Assembly: GCA_013407085.1 (NCBI GenBank)
Contig: JACCGJ010019744.1
Span: forward strand, 1-64,000
Reading direction: 5' to 3'
Length of the DNA: 64,000 nt
From: Atriophallophorus winterbourni
Lineage: Eukaryota > Platyhelminthes > Trematoda > Plagiorchiida > Microphallidae
The notes under the pieces were generated by a model. That model searched no databases, was not told where the DNA came from, and saw only the letters and a list, made by a program, of their open reading frames with translations. Shown here piece after piece: positions 54,340 through 64,000 of this stretch. Every line of letters begins with the position of its first letter. Positions within the stretch are counted from its first letter, which is position 1. Position numbers and translations under genes: made by a program.

Positions 54340-55500
54340 ATACTTTTACAACAGTTGCTTTCTACCTAGATATCTTGAAAGCGTTTGATCGTGTTAACCA
54401 TAGCCTACTACTGCAGAAGCTATACAGGCTTGATATCACCGGGAAGTTGTTGAATTGGCTGAATGACTACCTTACAATTTGTACTACCCAGGTACGGTTA
54501 CGGTATCAAACCAATCTCAGGAAATAGCGGAGGTCCGAAGGTTCAGACCTTAATAAGATCCTCCATCTGATTTATGTCAATAAAATACTGGAACTTGTTC
54601 GATGACCCATTTTGTTATTTGCGGACGACAAAAAGATATGGTGTTGCATCCGTAGCCTAGAATACTGTCAGCTATTACAAAAACGATCTTGATACGCTCC
54701 ACAGTTGATCGTTGACGAACAAACTATTATTTAGCTTCAACAAATGCAGGCTTATGAATGAAGATAAACAAGTAGAGTTCACATACCATCTAGGTTCACA
54801 TTTACTTGAAAATTACAGTGAGGAAAAAGATTTGGGTGTCTGGATAAGCTCAAGTATAAAAATCTTACTTCAAGCTTACGCACAATCTACTCAAACATGT
54901 ATTCCAGAAGGTTTTGCCCAAGATATTCCCAAAGATCATGAATACATACTTGAGACCAGTCATAGAATACCTTGTTCTTTTAAGGTTTCCATGCTTTTAG
55001 AAGGATGTAGAACTTATGCAGCGTATCTATCACCGCTCAACAAAACCAGTTCTGACCAACCGAAACAAGCATTATAAAGAGAGGCGGGCTCACATGTATC
55101 TGTTCGACTTCCCCTATAGAAGAATCAGAGGAGACCTTATCATACTTTACAAAATATTCCCTACACTAAACGATCCTTACAAGGCCTATTCACACAAACG
55201 GATACAAGGAACTTTCGGATACAAAGATGTACGCTTGTGGTAACCAACCCCGAATAAACTGGAAAAATTATTTTTATTACCTCTGGGTGTGTTTTACGTG
55301 GAACAGTTTACCTTCTACCGTTGGTCACTCTACTAGATTGTACGACTTTAATACGAAATTAGACGAATTTTTATTGAATTATTCGTTTCCCGACTAATTT
55401 TTATGCTGTTTAATCTAACTGGTTATCATGTTTTTAAAAATTTACACCTTAATTTTTACCATCGTATGGTTATTGTCAAGCTAGTTGTTTATCAGTCCAT
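54340..55500 (+). pseudogene. CR1-like LINE fragment (in and before block A2)
   Basis: FYLDILKAFDRVNHSLLLQK (54,360 on), LLFADDKKIWCCIRSLEYC near 54,620, EKDLGVWISSS, LMQRIYHRSTKPVLTNR, LFDFPYRRIRGDLIILYKI and FTWNSLPSTVGHS, in order, with several shifts and an in-frame stop at QTNLRK. 5'-truncated. Block A2 homology to A1 starts at 54,643, just after the ADD motif. Confidence 0.8.
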
Positions 55501-56439
55501 TTTAAAACCTTACTTACCCTGAATTATTCCCATGTCACGTATTTTGTCAGACTGCTAAATGAAGATTGGTTCTATGCATAATTTCGAACGTAAAAAACAC
55601 GTAAAACATTTCACAACGCACCAGATTGTAATTACGTATAAGAATCATAAGAATGTGTAAGTTACTCGCAAGTGACATTGAATTCGGGACTATATTATTT
55701 CAAGTACATCTAGTTTTATTGCAACATACAAAATAATTTTTACCACCGATTAGACCGGTTGAGTTTTAGAGCTATCTTTTTGTAATTTTACGTTACTTAT
55801 AAAATTAGGTAGTCAGAAGAGCTGAATACTTTCAATCAGTTGTTGAAATCGACTTGCAAATTTAAGTTGAACACTGAACAAGTTGAGCTTGTAACACCCA
55901 AACTAAAAATAAAAATAATGCTCAATCTTCATTCGAAGTGAAGATTAAAAATATAGATTAACAAACGGTACTTATCTTATTTGAAGAGATAAGTTCACTC
56001 TGATTCTACACTCAAATGCTACTTTTCAGATTGATTTCGTGCTTCTGATCGAGTAATGGACTTTGAAATGATGCTTGGCTGATGCTTGGCTCATTCTTGA
56101 CAATAAAGTTGTTCATGAAAGAGCCAACGTAAATATCCTCGAAGATATCGTTGGTTGAATTGCCAAGAAGACAAGTCTTATTGCTGTTTCAACGCCTTCC
56201 CACAATTTCTTCCTAAGATAAGATGAAATGAACACAACTTTTGTAAAATCAAAGCCCAAAAAATGTACATGAAACATTAAAGCTGAACAGTCTGAAATAT
56301 AAGTTAAAATGGAGCGCGGAACCTAGGTTTAATGATTATCTGATAAATTTACCATTTGGAACTTTGACTTGTGGCTGACAAGTATTAGATTTCGCAGACC
56401 AACCGTTTGGCATTGCTCTGATCATTCATCGTTATACAT
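55501..56439. other. Duplicated AT-rich spacer
   Basis: Matches 29,541-31,030 minus the hammerhead insert. No coding signal. Confidence 0.6.
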
Positions 56440-56735
56440 GTTGCGTTTGTAAGCCACTGTTGAATAATGATGGCAAGATCAAATTGTCCGATGCATGCAA
56501 ACGCGAAATTTTGTGTTCATAGTCATGAATTTAACCCAATCTACATGGCACATGTGATTCAACAGTTTGTTATTGCCAAACTTGTTAAACATTAAGTTAG
56601 AAGCGCAACTTATTTACCGTTTTTCCACTGTTTGAAGGCATACGGGTCTTGATCGTACCGTCCCTACCTGATTAGCGCAAACAACACGAAACCGGTCGTG
56701 GGATGCGTGTTTGATGGAAATGATTGTAAATACTG
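56440..56735 (+). repeat. Class i hammerhead repeat in block A2
   Basis: Counterpart of 31,030-31,330. Core at 56,668-56,674 reads CUGAUUA; GAAACCGGUCGUGGGA is intact. Stem I 5' strand CCCUAC pairs well with GUGGG. Confidence 0.7.
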
Positions 56736-56776
56736 ATTATTTACACATGTTATTACATATGGAATTCATTCGAAGC

Positions 56777-58930
56777 ATAACATTGAATACACAGGGCGTG
56801 CGGTCGTATTTTCGTTGCTCTGACACTTTTGCCCGTTTCTTGGCCAAATCAACTCGGATTTTACCCGTTCAAAAACTTTTTGCTATACTCTGACGAGAGC
56901 TATCGGAATTTATACGTTTTGAGCTGGTCCGTCGATCAACAACAAAGTTACCGTTTCAACGTAAATATCTCGGTTTGCTCACGCGTGCAAACTTTCTCCC
57001 ACAGTTAACTATCGTACGGTTTTTGCTTTCATTGCAAAGATCTCATCGAACTACACATTTTGATACGCCATTCTGTGCTCTACTCTGTGTGGTTATCGAG
57101 TTATCACGGATTATTCGCAAAATGACCAAATCAAGAATTATAACCCAGCTAAATCGACCAGTCGAACTGACGACCATTCTTCAACCGGCCGTCCCAATTC
57201 AGCCTACAATGCGTGGTCGAGTCACGAGATCCAACACCCACGCGGAAAAATCGATCGATCATGTTGTGTATACGACGGTTGTTCACCCGACAGCGACATC
57301 AAACCACCTTGACCTCTGCGCCAAGTGCCTGTACCCGGTAAGCAATGATAGTGCATTGGTTAAATGTATTTTTTGTGATATACATGTGCACGTGGCCTGC
57401 GATGAGACTTTGACCGATGAGTGTGTAAAGATCGTGAATGATCAAAACCTCCCATCCGTTTGCTATTTCTGTATTGACTGTAGAAATTCAATAGCGAATC
57501 GTAATCCCAAGAGTACACAATTCTCTGCTAGAAACGAGACTAATACAATAGAGAATAGATTATTGATAATAGAAGAGGAACTTGCAAATTTAAAGAATAC
57601 TCTACGACCAATAATCAAGACTAAAACAGTTGAATTGAATAATGGAATACGCTCGATCTCACCGCCACAGACTGCTTCTAAAATGGTTAAATTACGCGAC
57701 ACTGAAGTGATACTTAAAAAGGCCTTGAAGCAGAAACCGTCTACGCCGAACGCTCCTTTGGCCAAAGCTGCCACGAAAAATACTTCGCCTAATGTTATCT
57801 GCACCGATTCGGCACCAACTGAAACGTCCCCGGTTGTACAAAAATCATACAGAGAAATGCTTTTGCGGTCGACCTCCGCTGCACAATCTGAGCCTGGCAC
57901 ACTAAACCTAAATCAAAAAGCCTCACATTCTATGAAGAATGACCGGACACGCGACAAGCATTCTCATTCGTTAAGCGTAATATGTACGAATGTTAAAGAG
58001 TCCGGCGAGAGCTTGTTAGATAGAAAACACAAACATGACCTCGACATATGGTCTCAAATTTGTCAACAGTTGCAAATTGAGCATGTTACTCCTGACAAAC
58101 TGATTCGTCTAACTCGTCATTCCACCTCACCTCATAGTGATCAACCTCGGTTACTAAGAGTCACACTGAAGTGCGAGGCTGATATCGAAAACATACTGCT
58201 AAATTCGTACCGACTAAAGACGGATCCGACTTCGAACTGCAGGATATATCCTGATGTGCCATGGTGGGAACGGAAGGGTGCCTCAAACACTAAGGAAAAA
58301 ACGTTATCGCGGAGTATGGTTCTACTTGGGGTACCAGAAAATACCACTGAAGCATCGGGACAGGAAACAGCAGATCATGACTTCAAGCAGTGGCGTTACA
58401 TTGCGTCTTTGCTTAATATTTCTAACGTTGTGATCACTGACACTTGCCGGGTGCCTTTTTCAATAAACTATAAAGGAGACGGACCGAAACCTTTCAGGAT
58501 TACCTTTTTAACTACCGACATGGCTGAATTTGTCAAGTCCGAATGGAAAATAGCAAAACGTGCATTACCGAAAGACATTAGACTTTGTCAACCAAGACCA
58601 AGTACCATGAGTCAGACACATTCGCGGCTGGGGGCGGTAGACGGCAGCGTTCCCACCGAAATGGAAGCAATCAATACATCAAAAAACGTAGTGGTTCTAT
58701 GGAATGCGCTACCGCAAGATGTTGTGAATCCAACGACAATTGATGTTTTCAAATGCATACGTCAAACAAAACCCTGAATTTGGCCCGGTGTATTGAAGCA
58801 ATACGAACCCAAAAAACATTAACAATGTGATTTTGATTATTTTTTTTCGCAATAGTTGTCATCCAATGGTACCTGTAAAGCATTAGCTTTTTATCACCAT
58901 AAATCTTGATTCTTGATTCTTGATTCTTGA
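56777..58930 (+). mobile_element. CR1-derived nonautonomous element (ORF1 retained, ORF2 core deleted)
   Basis: Absent from the matching site in block A1 (31,368), where CATTCAAAGGGTATAG is continuous. Here the flanks read CATTCGAAG and CTTGAAGAGTATAG, so GAAG is a possible short target duplication. The 3' end is AGCTTTTTATCACCATAAAT plus (CTTGATT)n, like the full-length CR1 at 16,040. About 2.75 kb of endonuclease and reverse transcriptase, relative to that element, is missing. Confidence 0.85.
57122..58777 (+). CDS. CR1 ORF1 protein fused in frame to the ORF2 C-terminal tail
   Basis: 551 residues from ATG (MTKSRIITQLNRP); the frame is open further upstream but without a nearer ATG. A textbook C4HC3 PHD-like finger uses C66, C69, C82, C85, H90, C93, C114 and C117. 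A coiled region (about 140-170), a basic/serine-rich linker and the conserved ORF1 C-terminal domain follow (SLSVICTNVKESGESLL, PRLLRVTLK, VPWWERK, HDFKQWRYIASLLNI, NYKGDGPKPFRITFLTTDM). Near residue 522 it passes directly into VVVLWNALPQDVVN, the motif at the end of CR1 ORF2 (FLWNSLPQHVVD). Nothing in the ORF is broken. It probably binds element RNA and may work in trans with a full CR1 (inference). Confidence 0.85.
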   Translation: MTKSRIITQLNRPVELTTILQPAVPIQPTMRGRVTRSNTHAEKSIDHVVYTTVVHPTATSNHLDLCAKCLYPVSNDSALVKCIFCDIHVHVACDETLTDECVKIVNDQNLPSVCYFCIDCRNSIANRNPKSTQFSARNETNTIENRLLIIEEELANLKNTLRPIIKTKTVELNNGIRSISPPQTASKMVKLRDTEVILKKALKQKPSTPNAPLAKAATKNTSPNVICTDSAPTETSPVVQKSYREMLLRSTSAAQSEPGTLNLNQKASHSMKNDRTRDKHSHSLSVICTNVKESGESLLDRKHKHDLDIWSQICQQLQIEHVTPDKLIRLTRHSTSPHSDQPRLLRVTLKCEADIENILLNSYRLKTDPTSNCRIYPDVPWWERKGASNTKEKTLSRSMVLLGVPENTTEASGQETADHDFKQWRYIASLLNISNVVITDTCRVPFSINYKGDGPKPFRITFLTTDMAEFVKSEWKIAKRALPKDIRLCQPRPSTMSQTHSRLGAVDGSVPTEMEAINTSKNVVVLWNALPQDVVNPTTIDVFKCIRQTKP

Positions 58931-59810
58931 AGAGTATAGATTATGCTCTATGCAGAATGTTGTCGCAATTCGGCATATTATTCCAAAATGTTAATTATCT
59001 ATTATAAACCATCAGATCTAATTGCAATTTGCTGACTGCTATCAACTTTAATTCCCATGCACGCAGTAGTTATGTTACTAAAGCACTTCCAACGGTCATG
59101 AAATAATTCGTGAATAAAAATGTGATTTTCACAAATACTATTTGACACAATCTTTATTTGATCTTATTTGACACTATCAAACTTGACGTTGACATGGTTA
59201 GCCTCACTATATCTGAATCAATTATGAGTTAAACAATGAAGTTTACAACGGCATGAAATAGATGTAAACATTCCTTTTATAAACGTAGATAAAATTTCTG
59301 ACATAATGTGGGCATTGCGTTTTGAACGGTGGAAATCAATAACAGGTACAAAAGGTACAGAAATAGATAGTAGAACGAGGCAAAATAACATTAAACCATT
59401 TACGAATTAACAGTTAGAAAGTACTTATAAACTTTTTATAGCAACATACATTTCTAAGAATAATGTCGATGATTACAATATTTCCTAGCAATAAGTTACA
59501 AATTTATTTTCGCATCAAGTAGATTAGATATGACATAGAACATTTGCCTATCATGTCAATATTAAGATATATAAGTTATATGAAACCAAATCCATTTACT
59601 TGAGAACCGTGTGAACGTAAGGTCACTCATAATGTGATTATGAGTTTCACTCCGGATTCATTTAACACTTTGAACTCAAGCTCGCCATTCGCAGCTCGTT
59701 TGCAAGCCTTAATAGGATAATTTCTACTCGTTGTTTTCCTAAATCATTTGGACACATTTGATGATTCTATGCAAACTTTGAATTTCGTTGGAGCGAAGAA
59801 TATTTGAACC
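58931..59810. other. Duplicated upstream region of GPCR2
   Basis: Matches 31,369-33,262 except for the 1-kb segment missing near 59,165. Its high identity just before the start codon suggests a shared promoter, but no specific element can be named. Confidence 0.6.
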
Positions 59811-60833
59811 ATGGACGTACCCTTCGTTGTTGCACAATACGTCTTCGGCGTCTTGACAATTATCGGTACGATCTTGAATATCTTCGTCCTAATTAATCTG
59901 AGAAACGTGCGACTGGGTTCCACAATAACGACAGTGTTATTGAGGACACAGGCTTGTGTGGATGCCGTCACTTGCATGATAGTGATTATCGCCAAAATGA
60001 CTGCGCCATTGGGGCTTACAGGTAATCAATTTCTCGCCCGAATCTTATGCCACGTTTGGTATAAGGAGAATCTGTTTGGATTGGGCGCAATATTGAGCAC
60101 ACACAACTTGGTTTGCATCTCAGTGGAACGTGTACTAGCGACGCTGAAACCATTATTGTATCGCAATTCGAAAGTCAAATTGTTAACCCTGTTTTATGGC
60201 TATATATTCACTATGGTATTGCTGCTATATACCCCAATATTGTTTCATCGTCGTTATGCAGATAACCAGTGTTATTGCCAATTTACCTTTGATCATGCAG
60301 CTCAATTCATTTTTATCAGAGTGCACACGTGTATCTGGTTCCTTTTCATGTGCGTCTTACCTTGCGTATGTACAATCACTTGTCACGCACTAATAATACT
60401 AAAACTCGATGATATTAAAAAAACTCGGAACCAACCACATGGGATAATTCGTCTAAGTGAAGCGGTCGATGTTCAACTGAAGCGTATAACGTTGACAACC
60501 GTTACACTGCTGCTTTTGTGCACTATGCTTCATCTGCCCACCGCGATCGCTTACATCACCCACGACAGTCATACCTTGTTCTACGATCCGAATACCGCGA
60601 TGCATCACGTTCGTAAAATATTCCTCACTGTCGCGCATTGCATCAATCCCTGTGTACTCGTGCTTATGGTTTCGGGTCTACGAAATCGCGTCCTTGATAT
60701 CCTGCCGTGCAACACGAGTGAACTTTTGAGGAACAATCCGAGCGTGGCGTTATACTTGGCCATGGACGAGAAAGAAAGATCTAAGCAAATTTTCGAATCG
60801 CGATTGCAACGCTTGTCGACGGCGGATATATGA
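59811..60833 (+). CDS. Rhodopsin-like GPCR 2 (near-identical copy of GPCR1)
   Basis: 340 residues, intronless, same start context. Differences from GPCR1 are few and mostly conservative: FD to LA after GNQF, G to A in GLGGIL, G to V in TM4 (TMVLLLY), L to I in TCIWF, A to V in PCVCT, V to L in ILKLDD, M to L in SELLRN, S to Y in VALYLAM. A stop after STADI removes the last four residues of GPCR1. All key features (N23, D51, C80, ER106-107, ECL2 cysteines, NPxxV/L) are kept. Both copies stay open, so both may be functional. Confidence 0.9.
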   Translation: MDVPFVVAQYVFGVLTIIGTILNIFVLINLRNVRLGSTITTVLLRTQACVDAVTCMIVIIAKMTAPLGLTGNQFLARILCHVWYKENLFGLGAILSTHNLVCISVERVLATLKPLLYRNSKVKLLTLFYGYIFTMVLLLYTPILFHRRYADNQCYCQFTFDHAAQFIFIRVHTCIWFLFMCVLPCVCTITCHALIILKLDDIKKTRNQPHGIIRLSEAVDVQLKRITLTTVTLLLLCTMLHLPTAIAYITHDSHTLFYDPNTAMHHVRKIFLTVAHCINPCVLVLMVSGLRNRVLDILPCNTSELLRNNPSVALYLAMDEKERSKQIFESRLQRLSTADI

Positions 60834-60838
60834 ATAAA

Positions 60839-61047
60839 CATATAACGACGAAGATAAAAAGGATCAGACAGCCATCGAAAATAATTTGAGCTTTTACGAA
60901 ACATTCACGTCAATAATTTTGAATTGTTTTCTGTCATGTAATTTATTCTTTGCATCGCTTTCCTTTGTAAAATTTCATGTCTTGACGATTTGAAATTTTT
61001 CAGCAATTTTTTCCAAGTTGTTGTTGTTATTTTTTGACTGTTGTTCA
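60839..61047. other. 3' flank of GPCR2 and duplication junction
   Basis: Block A homology continues to about 61,038 and arm C begins at GTTCATTTCCAGAG. Only a few bases of shared sequence (TGTT) lie at the join. Confidence 0.7.
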
Positions 61048-61168
61048 TTTCCAGAGAGCGAGTTTTCGAGGCAGAATAATGAGAGATTTTGAGCGTCAAT
61101 CGTTTGTTCAGTGGCTGCCTTGATAATCACAATAAACGGCGCTGATGTCTCAATCGAGCCTGCATCCT
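61048..61168 (-). pseudogene. Truncated copy of the exon at 52,081
   Basis: Minus strand carries the acceptor (CTTTTGTTACAG) and the first 121 bases of the exon up to LEYSLSG-equivalent codons, with a few substitutions, then ends at the junction with block A2. The rest of the exon and its donor are absent. Confidence 0.7.
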
Positions 61169-61515
61169 CTGTAACAAAAGTGTCATCAGATTAATTTAGT
61201 TACCTTAGTGGATTCGAATGCACGCGCTTTGAAGCACCACTTGGAATTCAATTAAGTGGGTTGTAGCAATAAATATTATGATTAAATTTGATTAAATATT
61301 CCAAATTAAATACGATGAAATTGAATAAACCCAGAAAGAAAAATCGTAAATGTTGCTCATTTGTAATTATTATTTATAAGTTAAATGAAATTCGGATGGA
61401 AGTATCTGAATGTTGTGATTCTAATTGTTTTCGAAAGTATCATAATCAGCGATGTGACGAAGGTACTGTTTTTAGTGTATAATCTGTTGGATTAAAATAA
61501 TAACGTTTAGGCTAA

Positions 61516-61698
61516 ATGGAATTTATGGAATATGGGTCTGCCAGATGTATTTGTAAATTTATTCTTTATCCTGATCGCACAATTTCTGTTGAAAGGACAA
61601 ATGCATATTTGCTGCCAGTGGCGCGTATATTATGTCTAGTCGTGAGTGTTTTAGCTTCAAATCCTCCGGTCTTCCGATGTGCATATAGTCTAGAATAA
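61516..61698 (+). other. Conserved 60-codon frame in arm C, unknown
   Basis: ATG-initiated frame (MEFMEYGSARCICKFILYP) identical in both arms (51,733-51,551 minus). A 64-codon frame just upstream (61,288-61,482) with CCDSNCFRKYHNQRCDEG differs at three residues. Cysteine-rich, but no signal peptide or family was recognised; identity may simply reflect a recent duplication. Confidence 0.2.
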
Positions 61699-62156
61699 GT
61701 CACTAAATGTTTTGACAGTGATAAATTGCTCGGAGCTGCTAAGAACTTGACCGTTGAAACCTTTTCTTATTGATAAGAAGACTGTGTGTTCTTTCGCTAT
61801 AGCTGAAGAAAATAACTCCTCATTAGTTGATGACAGTTGAAAATAAGCTCAGATTCATTCTGTGGCTATAAAGATGAAGATTAATTAGTGAATAAAACTG
61901 TGTATCTGTGGGCAAGCGAAGGGTTGGCAGATTTGTTTGATAAACTCAAATAAACGCTGTCTTATGATTGAATATTCAAATTTCGGCTGCTCATTGAACT
62001 ACGACATAGCGAGGTGGAAACTGGACGATGTACAAGAATAATGCTTATTGAAAATTTACGCAATAAAATTAAAAATCATGGTTCGTTAACGTAGCCCGCT
62101 AATTGTTATAGATTCTGAATAAAATTCCAGGATTTAAAATTGATAATCCACTCGCT

Positions 62157-62204
62157 CCATCCCTGATGAGTGCAAATAACGCGAAACCGGTCGTGGCAGG
62201 GTGG
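62157..62204 (+). ncRNA. Hammerhead ribozyme, class i (intact core), arm C right
   Basis: CUGAUGA 62,163-62,169, stem II GUG (62,170-62,172)/CGC (62,180-62,182), GAA 62,183-62,185, palindromic ACCGGU 62,186-62,191, C17 62,192. CCAUCC (62,157-62,162) pairs with GGGUGG (62,199-62,204), leaving GUGGCA between. Identical to the left-arm copy over the whole motif. Confidence 0.65.
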
Positions 62205-62394
62205 AAGTATATGCAAATATTAATTTTTGTTTCAATCTAATGGGGTTAACTCAATCCATGTGTGTGTACACAAGTGATTGTACACTTTGTACGTACAAGC
62301 ATAATTCAACAGTATTACGAGCACAAAATTTAAAATGCCACTCTCTTTTATAAATTTAGGAAACCAGGTTGATTTTTTCAGCAAAACAATATAT

Positions 62395-62445
62395 ACATCT
62401 ATATACAATATATGCATATATAAATATATATATATATAGACACGA
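62395..62445. repeat. (TA)n simple repeat, right arm
   Basis: Counterpart of 50,815-50,875, shorter. Confidence 0.85.
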
Positions 62446-63069
62446 AATTTCAGTTAGACAACGGTTGTCTGAAATCATTAGCAAGACGTATCCTGTGCTC
62501 TAAAGGCGACTGGACACTCGATCACGAAGTTGGCATTCCTATGACCTACGGTCAAACAACCGTTTGGCAGATTTTAAAGAATCACATATTATGATGGTGA
62601 TTGTTGTTACCACCATGCAGCTTTCGAGTTGAAGTCTTCAATTTTGACGGGAAATATCCCGTTAAATGCTATTTCGATGTTTTTGGTCTTCAACATGAAT
62701 ATTAAATCCTTAAATTGTTCATAATGAAACACCAAGGAACGTCATAGATTTATGCTTTGCTATCATCTTTACACTTTCGTTAGTCCGGAGCTAGTAACTA
62801 GTAGAACTTTGTAAACGAGGGTGTGTGTTATTACAGGAAATCCGTTGATCGAATTTGAAGCGACAATGAAATTTACCGAGAATCTCCACGAAACTGTCAT
62901 TTTCCCTAAAGTGAATAATAACAAGAAAATAACCACATTCCCCGAAATTTCGGGGATGTGAGCAACACATCACTTTAATGGAATTATATTATTTAGCATT
63001 TTAATGCAATATCATGATCAAGTTTCTTTATTGCACTTCCATCGAGACATCTTCTCAATCGAACTATTG

Positions 63070-63335
63070 CTGTTGTTGTTGTTGTTGTTGTTGTTGTTTC
63101 TAGCCCCGTTCGGTCGATGTTGACTATGGATGTACATCACAATCACATGATTCTTTCCATGCTCCACAGCTTTTCAAATGACTAAACAGTCCGATTCGGG
63201 AGGAACAATCTCTCCAGCAGCGCTCGCAGCGATAGGCCGTACTCCGTCAATCGGCGTCAGTTGCCCCTCGGCGGCGTGATCTGCGTGCAGCAACCAAGAG
63301 CTGTATCTGCTACTCCCCAGTCTGCAGACGGCGCT
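63070..63335 (-). pseudogene. LINE zinc-finger remnant, right-arm copy
   Basis: Reverse-complement copy of 49,920-50,185. The adjoining (GTT)n run at 63,070-63,098 is longer than its counterpart, a length change since duplication. Confidence 0.5.
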
Positions 63336-63412
63336 TTACACAATGTATCGAAAGTGATCGCTCAAGAGAAAGTCTTCCCAAATCGTGATATTAATGCCAA
63401 GAGATTTCTTAT

Positions 63413-63715
63413 CTATTTTTGATAAATTAATCTCACTGTTTTGCTTTTTCTCGCAACCTCGAAACATGAACTACAACCATTTTCTGTCTCTTTATCTACA
63501 TTAGGCAAGGATAATAACACTTGATGTATTGACCCTACACTAGAACAATATGCAATGAAAGTTAGTGGATTATAAATGTAAAAACCAACTGTCAATGCAA
63601 CTCCATGAACGAAAGTTAGAAAGAGTGGACTGCTGAATTCATTCTTCTGCCTACATCGCAGGTATTGGAACTTATAAAAATGGGTTACATTTACACGTAT
63701 ACTCTTCACTTCAAT
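63413..63715 (-). CDS. Hypothetical ORF or exon, right-arm copy
   Basis: Same predicted residues as 49,548-49,850, with one synonymous T/C difference. See that entry for the limits of the evidence. Confidence 0.3.
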   Translation of the reverse strand: MEVKSIRVNVTHFYKFQYLRCRQKNEFSSPLFLTFVHGVALTVGFYIYNPLTFIAYCSSVGSIHQVLLSLPNVDKETENGCSSCFEVARKSKTVRLIYQK

Positions 63716-64000
63716 CTGACAGTTTTTAATACGCTTGAGAGATCAATCGCTTCGGATACCTGAAGGGGTTCGGTCTGCCTCATCACTGTCTTCACTGACT
63801 CACTTTTGATTGAACGAGGATGTAAATGCCCTCTCGCATCGTTTGAGCTCCCATATCATTCGCTTGGATGAGAGGGAACCAAAGCCCACCGTGTCTTAAT
63901 TCGGATAAAATGATTACAGAAAATTAATTAGCACATTCAAAATTAATCCTGATCGGCTGGAGCGTAGAATTTGTTTCAAATAGTGTAAGTGGTTGAAGGT

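Larger units (their letters stand above)
54643..61038 (+). repeat. Segmental duplication block A, copy 2
   Basis: Direct copy of 28,711-34,495. Its right edge at about 61,038 (TTTTTGACTGTTGTT) abuts the inverted arm C without spacer. It contains an extra CR1-derived element (56,777-58,930) and lacks two segments of copy 1. Confidence 0.9.
61048..64000 (-). repeat. Long inverted duplication C, right arm
   Basis: Reverse complement of 49,263-52,190. It runs to the window end and probably beyond. Contains mirrored copies of the truncated exon (61,048-61,168), the small frames, hammerhead, TA repeat, LINE finger and the 98-codon frame. Confidence 0.95.

Noticed and set aside
61288..61482. Cysteine-containing frame as a secreted peptide gene
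   Set aside because: No signal peptide; joining it to the next frame through a possible 46-bp intron produces an immediate stop.

Overview
The window looks like AT-rich, repeat-dense flatworm DNA, most likely trematode. The support is indirect: intronless rhodopsin-type receptors resembling platyhelminth orphan GPCRs, a host gene with a 40-bp intron, CR1- and RTE-clade LINEs, Ty3/gypsy elements, a Penelope-like fragment, and an unusual number of hammerhead ribozyme motifs, including one in a SINE-like repeat that recalls schistosome Sm-alpha. There is no bacterial operon structure. Most open frames are decayed transposon pieces.

Layout. 1-4.8 kb: gypsy gag/protease remnant (-), a Penelope-like remnant bracketed by inverted hammerhead-bearing repeats, a tandem array of about 232-nt hammerhead monomers, and a decayed gypsy 5' end (-). 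4.8-10.8 kb: no convincing gene. 10.8-16.04 kb: a long, frameshifted CR1-like LINE with a second retroposon inserted in its ORF1. 17.0-17.6 kb: degenerate GATA array. 18.1-18.4 kb: two exons of a MARCH-type RING-CH ubiquitin ligase. 19.5-27.4 kb: CR1 fragments, a SINE with a hammerhead, further hammerhead repeats, and an internally deleted RTE. 28.7-34.5 kb: duplicated block A1 with GPCR1. 36.2-39.4 kb: a complete gypsy element with two 374-bp LTRs and a 5-bp target duplication, whose single ORF joins Gag directly to integrase. 39.5-41.4 kb: RTE remnant. 42.1 kb: a signal-peptide ORF. 43.3 kb: the divergent GPCR3. 46.9-49.15 kb: CR1 fragment interrupted by a gypsy mini-element. 49.26-52.19 kb and 61.05-64.0 kb: two arms of a long inverted duplication. 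54.6-61.04 kb: block A2, the second copy of A1, with GPCR2 and a CR1-derived element that inserted after the duplication.

How it fits together. Host content is small: three intact single-exon receptors (two nearly identical), a RING-CH gene start, and a few orphan exons. The rest records repeated retroelement activity. Two themes stand out. First, at least three structurally different hammerhead ribozyme lineages sit in this one window, several with intact catalytic cores. Second, four unrelated-looking elements (two gypsy, one CR1, one RTE) have lost reverse transcriptase while keeping both ends, and three of them keep an open frame across the deletion. All comparisons were made by eye; no search or alignment was run.
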